Origin: Bifidobacterium crudilactis
GTDB lineage: Bacteria > Actinomycetota > Actinomycetes > Actinomycetales > Bifidobacteriaceae
NCBI RefSeq assembly: GCF_000738005.1
Contig: NZ_JHAL01000001.1
Span: forward strand, 121,108 to 185,107
DNA length: 64,000 nt
Direction of reading: 5' to 3'
The notes below the pieces were generated by a model that saw nothing but the letters and a program-made list of their open reading frames with translations, was not told the DNA's origin and did not search any database. The position numbers and the translations under genes are program-made. This document shows positions 9,789 to 16,472 of this stretch, in pieces; within the stretch, counting starts at the first letter, position 1; each line of letters begins with the position of its first letter.

Positions 9789-10550
9789 TTACATCATTCC
9801 GGATGAAATGTTGTTCTGTATGAGCCACTGACGGATGTCACTGAACTCCTCGAGGTTGACGGCGTGATCCAGCCCATGGTATTCGTGCGAGGTCAGCCAG
9901 GTGTATTCTTCCAGCCAGGCATCGGTGGCGTAGAGCTCATATCTGGGTATGACGTTGTCGGCGCTGCCATAGCCATAGAACACCGGAATCTCCAGTGAGG
10001 GCAAGCGCTGGTCGGCGGGTGCAGAACCCTTCACTCGTCCTGGCGCGATAAAACCGGAAAGACACACCGAAGCCCTGTACCGTTCCGGGTGGATGCGCAG
10101 CAGATGGACCGCCAGCACCCCGCCCTGAGAGAACCCCAGAAGGACGATGTCCCTTTCGGGAGGAATATGTTCCTCGACCCAGCCGTCTATGGCCACGGCC
10201 GCCGCATAGGCGTCACGATCCAGGTCCTCACCGGTTGGCACGCAGTCGTGAAACCACGTGAAGGCGGAACCGGCAGAACCGGAAGCTGCGGGCAATTCGA
10301 GCGGCGCCCTCAACGAAACATAATCATTGTAAGGAGCCACATACCGCATCAGGTCCGCCAAATCCTGCTCGTTGGAACCCCACCCATGCAGCAGCAGGAA
10401 CATCGGCAGCCGAGTGTTCGCCTGCGCCTGTTCCTTCGAATACAAGGCATCTGCGACGGTCAATTGCTCGCCGAAACGACCTGGAATCACAGTTGACTCC
10501 TGACCGGCGAGATCCTGCGACAGTTCTTCTCCATCCATACCGCACACCAT
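9789..10550 (-). CDS. Alpha/beta-hydrolase, carboxylesterase/phospholipase type
   Basis: 253 residues. The serine nucleophile elbow is GFSQGG, preceded by the oxyanion-hole region LLHGWGSNEQD; a late Asp (GSADNVIP) and His (GLDHAV) complete the catalytic triad of the YpfH/Est family, which act on small esters or lysophospholipids in the cytoplasm. The N-terminal ~35 residues are not conserved; the first ATG has AAAAGG directly against it, so the ATG four codons on may be the real start. It follows the membrane protein at 10606-11409 by 55 bases on the same strand and is probably cotranscribed. Confidence 0.8.
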   Translation of the reverse strand: MVCGMDGEELSQDLAGQESTVIPGRFGEQLTVADALYSKEQAQANTRLPMFLLLHGWGSNEQDLADLMRYVAPYNDYVSLRAPLELPAASGSAGSAFTWFHDCVPTGEDLDRDAYAAAVAIDGWVEEHIPPERDIVLLGFSQGGVLAVHLLRIHPERYRASVCLSGFIAPGRVKGSAPADQRLPSLEIPVFYGYGSADNVIPRYELYATDAWLEEYTWLTSHEYHGLDHAVNLEEFSDIRQWLIQNNISSGMM

Positions 10551-10605
10551 ACCTTTTCTGCTGCGCCGCCGAGCATCGTGTTTGCAAACGTGGGATGTTC
10601 AAACG

Positions 10606-11409
10606 TCATCCTATTTCTGTCAGGGTGCCGCCCCACTTCTGCTGCAGTGCGGCGGCCTTCGATGCATCGACCACAACAAGCCACTGTTTTCCATTGAGAA
10701 TTCGCCAATTGCCCTCGATCTGCGAGCTGCTTTCATATTGCTTGAGCATCGAGGCAATCTGCTGCTCCGCAATGCCTCTGCCCAAGGATGCCGCCGATGC
10801 GTTGCTGAATACGACGAACGCCATCTGTGGGTTCTTGCACACCTCGATGTTGCTCACGCCGGGGTATTCACTGGTGCCGACAGAGACCCACCCATCCGCG
10901 CATTGCCCTGCCGTCTGTTCCATACCCGCCTTCATGCTGCCGACTTCCGCAGTGGGCGCTTCGTCTTTGACGCTTTCTTTGATGATGCCACTTGGAAACA
11001 GGGACTGCACCACGAACACACAGGCAAGCAGTATCACGGTCGCGAACAAGCAGACAATACTCCACGAACCAATCGAATGACTGCGCAGCTCCTTCGGCAC
11101 CCGCACGCGTGCGATGATGCCGAGGACCACGGCGGCAACCGCCAAAACCCCGGCTATCGCCGCCGACTGAGGCCACGGGAACACATCCTTCAACGATGCG
11201 AACTTCTCGGGTGCCACGACCACGGCGAGCAACAATCCGCAGATGCATACCGCTCCGATGCCAAATATGACCGCAATCCTGCTCATCGGCGTGGAATGCT
11301 TTATCGCAGGGGCGCTGATGATACCGGGGCCTTGCCGTCTATTGCCGGGTCCTCTTCCACCCGACTCCGCAGCATCGTACCCGTCGAACAAATCGAGGTC
11401 ATCTGCCAT
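10606..11409 (-). CDS. Small membrane protein with three transmembrane segments, function unknown
   Basis: 267 residues. A charged, Gly/Arg-rich N-terminus (1-42) is followed by three hydrophobic segments (about 43-65, 82-101 and 116-136), then a C-terminal domain of ~130 residues that would be outside the cell if the N-terminus is inside. That domain has two Cys (QCADGW and EVCKNP) that could form a disulphide, and a closing WRILNGKQWLVVVD motif. I do not recognise the family. It precedes the esterase gene. A leftward intrinsic terminator lies 74 bases upstream of its start. Confidence 0.7.
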   Translation of the reverse strand: MADDLDLFDGYDAAESGGRGPGNRRQGPGIISAPAIKHSTPMSRIAVIFGIGAVCICGLLLAVVVAPEKFASLKDVFPWPQSAAIAGVLAVAAVVLGIIARVRVPKELRSHSIGSWSIVCLFATVILLACVFVVQSLFPSGIIKESVKDEAPTAEVGSMKAGMEQTAGQCADGWVSVGTSEYPGVSNIEVCKNPQMAFVVFSNASAASLGRGIAEQQIASMLKQYESSSQIEGNWRILNGKQWLVVVDASKAAALQQKWGGTLTEIG

Positions 11410-11816
11410 ACCAGGCTCCTCTCCGCGCAGTCCTGCCGGTTACAGAACTCTGAGGAACAGTCTACGCATTGCGTGGCAGAGGATAAAGAGAAACCCGGCG
11501 GGGGTTGACCGCCGGGTGAGAAAGGAGAGAGAAGAAGGATTCAGTTATCGGGAACAATTCGTGTTCCTGATCTTCGGATTTGTTGATTTCCGTTGATAAC
11601 CACAAGTAGACCATCACCACCTTGGCAGATATATAGGATTTTCTGATAGTAGTCTGGGAATCCTGCCGATTTGTGGGGTTCGGCTCGTAACCATCGTCAC
11701 AGGGGGAACCCAGCCAGATTGGAAACCGTCCGAATCACCTTGCACGATGCCGCGAAACGGATGTAGCAGCCAGACCGCTAGAATGTCTTGAGTTACCCAT
11801 TACAAAGGAGCGAATC
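11410..11816. other. Intergenic region upstream of dcd
   Basis: Apart from the leftward terminator at 11483-11517 and the small hairpin at 11551-11567, I see no gene. A minus-strand frame starting near 11613 (ATGGTCTACTTGTGG) stays open through the terminator to about 11462, but it lacks a good ribosome site and coding character. The dcd promoter must lie in 11650-11800; I could not assign boxes. Confidence 0.45.
11483..11517 (-). terminator. Intrinsic terminator reading leftward, upstream of the membrane-protein gene
   Basis: ACCCGGCGG (11493-11501) and CCGCCGGGT (11509-11517) form a 9-bp stem with a 7-base loop; on the minus strand it is followed by TTTCTCTTTAT. No annotated minus-strand gene ends here, so it would act on a short transcript starting between about 11550 and 11780. 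A second small hairpin, GGAACA/TGTTCC, is at 11551-11567. Confidence 0.55.
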
Positions 11817-12407
11817 ATGCTGTTGAGCGACCGCGACATTATTGCCGCACAGACCCAGGGTGGGATCTCCTTGACCCCTTGGACCCCTGAGATGGTTCAA
11901 CCAGCAAGCGTTGATGTGCGCTTGGATCGCTTCTTCCGACTGTTCAACAATCATGAGTACACGTATGTCGACCCTTCGGAGGACCAGGGCAACCTGACGG
12001 AACAGATCGAGGTCGCACCCGACGAGCCATGGATTCTGCATCCAGGGGAGTTCGTGCTGGGTTCCACCTGGGAATACGTCAAACTTGATGGCTCAATCGC
12101 AGCACGGCTCGAGGGGAAAAGCTCACTCGGACGTCTTGGCATTCTCACTCATTCCACAGCAGGGTTCATCGATCCAGGTTTTGAAGGGCACATTACCCTT
12201 GAGTTGTCGAATGTCAGCAATCTACCTGTCAAACTGTGGCCGGGTATGAAAATCGGGCAGATGTGCTTCTTCGAGCTCTCCTCACCCGCAGCTCACCCCT
12301 ACGGCTCGGACGGCACCGGTTCTCACTATCAGGGGCAGCGCGGGCCCACTCCTTCGCGATCCTTCGTGAATTTCTACCGCGCGGACGTCTCCGAGAGCGA
12401 GGAGTAA
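11817..12407 (+). CDS. dcd: dCTP deaminase (probably the bifunctional dUMP-forming type)
   Basis: Converts dCTP to dUTP, or directly to dUMP in the bifunctional actinobacterial enzymes, feeding thymidylate synthesis. The 196-residue product has the trimeric dUTPase-like core: [15 protein letters not shown], the substrate loop [12 protein letters not shown] with the catalytic Glu of [15 protein letters not shown], and the C-terminal [12 protein letters not shown] flap. AAAGGAG lies 6 bases before the ATG. Length is normal for the family. It is transcribed alone and is followed by the repeat at 12445. Confidence 0.93.
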   Translation: MLLSDRDIIAAQTQGGISLTPWTPEMVQPASVDVRLDRFFRLFNNHEYTYVDPSEDQGNLTEQIEVAPDEPWILHPGEFVLGSTWEYVKLDGSIAARLEGKSSLGRLGILTHSTAGFIDPGFEGHITLELSNVSNLPVKLWPGMKIGQMCFFELSSPAAHPYGSDGTGSHYQGQRGPTPSRSFVNFYRADVSESEE

Positions 12408-12444
12408 GCCGTTTTCCCTATGTCCGCAAGCGTCTCGCATCGTT

Positions 12445-12550
12445 TGTGTAGGGATTTGAAAGTAGCTTCAGCTGCAACAATGAGGGGACCGTTGATATTT
12501 CAACGGTCCCCTCATGCAACATGCCGTGTATTGGGATGAATCCCTACACA
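12445..12550. repeat. Palindromic repeat, TGTGTAGGGATT family, copy left of the sugar cassette
   Basis: About 106 bp with terminal inverted repeats TGTGTAGGGATT / AATCCCTACACA and a central strong hairpin GGGGACCGTTGA / TCAACGGTCCCC (12481-12510). It differs from the copy at 16352-16456 at only a handful of positions, and the two are in the same orientation, just outside the regulator and hydrolase genes. There is no room for a protein. It could be a MITE-like element or a paired terminator. Confidence 0.85.
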
Positions 12551-12642
12551 ACCGCGTCCAACCCGCTTCACTGTCCCTAGAGACATGCTCCAAGCACTCC
12601 GAAATGGCTGAAATGGCGACGGAACTATCAATTAAGTTCCAT

Positions 12643-13653
12643 TCATGAGAACCGACGTTCAGGCAAGAAGGATACGGGGAGTCTGAATCTACTGCCTGAT
12701 ACAGAGAAATCTCCGTTAATCTCCCTTATCAACACATCCACGGCGGTTTTCGCCATGTCATGAATAGGCTGGACGATCGTCGGCAGATCCGGTATGTATT
12801 TCCGCACCGTATCGGAACCGTCGTAACCGACGATAGCTATATGTTTATGCCGTTCGCGGCACATCGTCATCATCAGCGAAGCAGTCATATCATCCGCGAT
12901 GAACAATCCGTCCAATGTCGGATTGTCCTCAAGGATACGTAGCAGGAACGGGACTTTCTCTTCCCAAGCAAGCGCCCAATCCACACGGAACACTGTCGGT
13001 TCAAGCCCCTTTTCCATTACCACATCCTCGTATCCACGCCGGCGTTCATAGCTGTACGGGGCTTCTACGACTTCAGCAGAATTGATGTGCCCGATCATCC
13101 GGGCACCCCTCTTCCACAGTTCTTCGGTTGCCATCCTTCCGCCCTGATAATTGTCGGAACTGACCACCGGAATGGTATGGTTTGTGACCCTATCGATGCT
13201 CACCACAGGCAGGTCGGATTGCTGATAGGCACGAATATCCAAATTATGCGACCCAACAATCATGCCATCAGCCTGGTTGGCGAGCAGCAGATCAAGGAAT
13301 TGCCGTTCCTGTTCGCTGTCCTCACTGCTGTTGCATAGCAGCGTTTTATAACCACGCTTGAAGAGTTCTCGCTCCAACTCGTAGACCATATCGCCATAGA
13401 ATGGATTCTGCGTCGTCGGAAAGATTAGGCCAGTCAGCTTGCTACGTTTCCCCCATAAGGTTCGCGCACTTTGATTTGGATGATAACCAGTTTCCCTCAC
13501 TGCCTGGAAAACTTTTAATCGCGTCTTCTCGCTTAGGGAACCGCGATTGTTCAATACCCGTGAAACCGTTGTCGCAGAGACACCAGCCTCGGTGGCAACA
13601 TCGAATAGGGTCGGACGCATTGATGTCCCTTTTGCACGAGCCATTGACGCCAC
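12643..13653 (-). CDS. LacI-family transcriptional repressor of the sugar cassette
   Basis: 336 residues: an N-terminal helix-turn-helix (TLFDVATEAGVSATTVSRVLNN, about 15-35) and hinge, then a periplasmic-binding-protein-like effector domain (GLIFPTTQNPFYGD, ADGMIVGS, PVVSIDR, GLFIADDMTA, VGYDG). It is divergent from the transporter gene, and a perfect 22-bp palindrome lies between them, so it probably represses both itself and the transporter-hydrolase pair until a sugar binds. The start could be GTG at 13653 or the ATG three codons on, which is better spaced from GGGGTGG. Which sugar is the inducer cannot be read; sucrose, fructose or a fructo-oligosaccharide is likely. Confidence 0.9.
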   Translation of the reverse strand: MASMARAKGTSMRPTLFDVATEAGVSATTVSRVLNNRGSLSEKTRLKVFQAVRETGYHPNQSARTLWGKRSKLTGLIFPTTQNPFYGDMVYELERELFKRGYKTLLCNSSEDSEQERQFLDLLLANQADGMIVGSHNLDIRAYQQSDLPVVSIDRVTNHTIPVVSSDNYQGGRMATEELWKRGARMIGHINSAEVVEAPYSYERRRGYEDVVMEKGLEPTVFRVDWALAWEEKVPFLLRILEDNPTLDGLFIADDMTASLMMTMCRERHKHIAIVGYDGSDTVRKYIPDLPTIVQPIHDMAKTAVDVLIREINGDFSVSGSRFRLPVSFLPERRFS

Positions 13654-13747
13654 CCCACAGAGTTCTAAAGATTTACCTCACCAATTGTAAGTGAGTGGTA
13701 CCGCCATACCTGCACAGGCACATCAAGCAACACCCGCACAGCAAGAT

Positions 13748-13798
13748 TTGCATAGTCAGGAAGATGTATATAGAATAATTGTCAAACGTTTGACAATT
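13748..13798 (+). promoter_or_regulatory. Promoter with overlapping LacI-type operator
   Basis: TTGCAT (13748-13753), 17 bases, TAGAAT (13771-13776) form a good sigma-70-like promoter for the transporter gene. Directly downstream, 13777-13798 is a perfect 22-bp palindrome, AATTGTCAAAC / GTTTGACAATT, whose central ACGT matches LacI-family operators. Its position over the transcription start fits simple repression. On the minus strand the same palindrome overlaps possible promoter boxes of the repressor gene. Confidence 0.8.
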
Positions 13799-13894
13799 TG
13801 GACGGTCTGTGCAGACTCTCCTTAACCCTGACGTTGAAGCAGTTACCGAATCGCAACGACGCAATCATTCGGAACAGTACTGAAAGGTTGAATC

Positions 13895-14746
13895 ATGGAA
13901 ATCCTCCTCGCTATCATGCCCTCGATCCTCTGGGGCCTGTATGCCTTGGTCATACCAAAATTCGGTGGAAACACCGGTCAGCAGACGCTCGGGGTCACAC
14001 TCGGTGCATTATTGTTTGCCCTGCTGAGCTTTCCGTTCACCCCACACAATTACAACGCCTTGAACGTATCGATCAGCCTTCTTTCCGGCTTCATATGGTC
14101 GATAGGCTGCCTCTATCAGGTGAAGTCATTCAAAGCCCTGGGTGTCTCCCGCACCATACCCATCACCACCGGCATGCAGCTCATTGGAACCGGCCTGGTG
14201 GGGGTGGTATTCCTTCACGAACTCAAAGACGCGGGCGCGCTTGCCCTTGCGGCCGTGGCACTACTGACATTCATTGTGGGCATCGCACTCACAGCCTATT
14301 CAGAGAAAAAGGATAAGTCAGAAGATACGCGCAAAGGCCTGATGCTGGTCACGATCTCGTCCATCGCCATCATCGCGTATGTCGTGCTCATCCAGGTATT
14401 CCACATCAACTCATTCGATGTGGTGCTGCCTCAATCGGTCGGCATGGTCATCGGCGCATTCTGCATCACCATGAAGTCCGAACATCGTCTGAGTGTCAAA
14501 ACCGCGCAACTGATGATCCCCGGCATACTCTGGGCAACCGGAAATCTCATTATGTTCTATTCCAATGCCTCGCTTGGCGTTGCCATAAGCTTCCCGCTTT
14601 CGCAACTGGGACTTGTTATTTCCACCATCGGCGGCATCCTCTTCTTGAAGGAAGCCAAGACCAGCAAGGAACGCAACGCCGTCATCGTAGGCCTAATCTT
14701 CGTATGCATCGGGGTTGTGCTGATCGGCATCACCAAATCCATGTAA
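13895..14746 (+). CDS. GRP-family (GlcU/RbsU-like) sugar transporter
   Basis: 283 residues with ten hydrophobic segments and almost no loops, the pattern of the glucose/ribose porter family in the drug/metabolite transporter superfamily. Typical features are the N-terminal MPSILWGLYALVIPKFGG, KALGVSRTIPITTGMQLIGT, and the second-half repeat PGILWATGNLIMFYSN. Family members import glucose or ribose with protons. Here it precedes a GH32 gene by 107 bases and follows a LacI operator, so it could import sucrose, fructose or a short fructan; that is inference. GAAAGG lies 8 bases before the ATG. Confidence 0.85.
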   Translation: MEILLAIMPSILWGLYALVIPKFGGNTGQQTLGVTLGALLFALLSFPFTPHNYNALNVSISLLSGFIWSIGCLYQVKSFKALGVSRTIPITTGMQLIGTGLVGVVFLHELKDAGALALAAVALLTFIVGIALTAYSEKKDKSEDTRKGLMLVTISSIAIIAYVVLIQVFHINSFDVVLPQSVGMVIGAFCITMKSEHRLSVKTAQLMIPGILWATGNLIMFYSNASLGVAISFPLSQLGLVISTIGGILFLKEAKTSKERNAVIVGLIFVCIGVVLIGITKSM

Positions 14747-14853
14747 CGCGCAGGCGTCACGCCGCTACCCACTTCCCTCATATCACCCACAGATCTCTCA
14801 CACCCAGCTCTCGGTCACAACAATGAGGTCCGACCAATCACTCAAGGAGAATC

Positions 14854-16323
14854 ATGACCAGCACCCCAGCCGAAACGACACGAAACGACACGTCAGAAGC
14901 CGATGAATGGATCAGCACACACAAAGAAAGCATCAACGAACGCTATCGTCTTGGATACCATCTGATGCCACCGGTCGGCTGGATGAACGACCCTAACGGT
15001 CTGGTCTACTTCAAAGGCCTATACCACGCCTTCTATCAGCATCACCCGTACACCAGCGAATGGGGACCGATGCATTGGGGTCACGCCACCAGCACCGATA
15101 TGGTTCACTGGGTGGACCGGCCAGTAGCATTGGCACCAGGCGACGGCAGCGACCGCGACGGATGCTACTCGGGAAGTGCTGTAGTCGAAGGCGACACACT
15201 CAATCTCATCTACACAGGTCAGATATTCAACACCGGAGACATCGAACCCTTCAACTCGGATTTCAGTGAATCACAGAACCTCGCTATCAGCCGGGACGGT
15301 ACACACTTCGAAAAGTACGCAGGGAACCCCGTGATTCCCGGCCCTCCGAGCGACAACACCCAAAACTTCCGCGACCCGAAAGTCTGGAAGCACAACGACA
15401 CATGGTACGTCGTGATCGGAAGCACAAGCGCCGAGGATGATGCCCGCGCGTTGCTTTACAGCTCACCCGATCTTCACACCTGGCAACTCGAAGGGAACCT
15501 GGCACAATCCGATCACAAGATCGGCAACATGTGGGAATGCCCGGATTTCTTTGAACTCGACGGCATGCACATATTGATGATGTCGCCTGTAGGTCTTGAA
15601 GCGGATGGGCATAGATACCGCAACGTGTTCCAGTCGGGATATATCGCCGGAGACTTTGATTACCAGACCCTACAGCTGACTCACGGGGACTTCGAAGAAC
15701 TGGATCGGGGTCACGATTTCTATGCGCCCCAAACTTTCGAAGCTCCAGATGGTCGTCGTATATGCTTCGGCTGGATGAATATGTGGCTCACCCCCATGCC
15801 CGAGCAAAAGGACGGCTGGGCAGGCGCTTTCACACTTCCTCGTGAACTTAAATATGTGGACGGCAAAGTCACCATGACTCCGGTCAAAGAACTCGAAAGC
15901 CTCCGAGGCAGCGTTCTCACTGATTGCGAGCGCTCCGTCACAAACGGCGACGTGATAGTGTCCCCTGACGAGAACCGCTTCGAACTGCTTTTCTCAGTAG
16001 ACAATCTTCAAGTACATGCAGATAATCTTGGACTTGCCTTCGACTTGGGCAACGGTATCAAAGCCAGCTTCGTCTACGATTCCGGGCAAGAGCTTCTGAC
16101 TTTCGACAGAGGCGGCAAGGATGGTGAGCGTAGCTGGGAATGCGGCACGTTGGAACATCTCGATCTGCACATCTATGTTGACAATTCTTCGATAGAAATT
16201 TTCGTCAACAATGGCTTAGCAACCTTCACCAGCAGAATCTACCCGACTGCTCCTGCAAGGGTAACGCTCCTCTCCTCCACAGACTCAGTCAAAGCCGGGA
16301 TACAGTCCTATGCTCTCAACTAA
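14854..16323 (+). CDS. Intracellular beta-fructofuranosidase, GH32
   Basis: Hydrolyses the fructose residue of sucrose and short fructo-oligosaccharides (or sucrose-6-phosphate in related enzymes). The 489 residues hold the five-bladed propeller with the nucleophile motif WMNDPNG, the transition-state motif RDPKVW and the acid/base motif ECPDFF, followed by the small C-terminal beta-sandwich (SSIEIFVNNG). There is no signal peptide, so the substrate must be imported. AAGGAG lies 7 bases before the ATG. It is the second gene of the cassette; the 107-base gap to the transporter has no obvious terminator. Confidence 0.93.
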   Translation: MTSTPAETTRNDTSEADEWISTHKESINERYRLGYHLMPPVGWMNDPNGLVYFKGLYHAFYQHHPYTSEWGPMHWGHATSTDMVHWVDRPVALAPGDGSDRDGCYSGSAVVEGDTLNLIYTGQIFNTGDIEPFNSDFSESQNLAISRDGTHFEKYAGNPVIPGPPSDNTQNFRDPKVWKHNDTWYVVIGSTSAEDDARALLYSSPDLHTWQLEGNLAQSDHKIGNMWECPDFFELDGMHILMMSPVGLEADGHRYRNVFQSGYIAGDFDYQTLQLTHGDFEELDRGHDFYAPQTFEAPDGRRICFGWMNMWLTPMPEQKDGWAGAFTLPRELKYVDGKVTMTPVKELESLRGSVLTDCERSVTNGDVIVSPDENRFELLFSVDNLQVHADNLGLAFDLGNGIKASFVYDSGQELLTFDRGGKDGERSWECGTLEHLDLHIYVDNSSIEIFVNNGLATFTSRIYPTAPARVTLLSSTDSVKAGIQSYALN

Positions 16324-16351
16324 TAGACGCAATGCACAAAGCGAACTCGTT

Positions 16352-16456
16352 TGTGTAGGGATTTGAAAGTAGCTTCAGCTGCAACAATGAGGGGACCGTT
16401 GAAATATCAACGGTCCCCTCATACAACATGCCGTGTATTGGGATGAATCCCTACAC
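16352..16456. repeat. Palindromic repeat, TGTGTAGGGATT family, copy right of the sugar cassette
   Basis: Near-identical to the copy at 12445-12550: same ends, same GGGGACCGTTGA / TCAACGGTCCCC hairpin, with the loop differing (AAATA instead of ATATT) and one base changed after the hairpin. It begins 29 bases after the GH32 stop and may terminate that transcript and the convergent ATPase transcript. Confidence 0.85.
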
Positions 16457-16472
16457 TAGCGGCTTCTGTCGG

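Noticed and set aside
11462..11613. A minus-strand frame with an early Trp codon before the leftward terminator, as a trp-type leader peptide
   Set aside because: Only one Trp codon, the frame runs through the terminator, and the gene downstream is not for tryptophan synthesis.
12445..16456. The sugar cassette as a composite transposon
   Set aside because: The flanking repeats are too short to encode a transposase and no target-site duplication is evident, so only MITE-like flanking is claimed.
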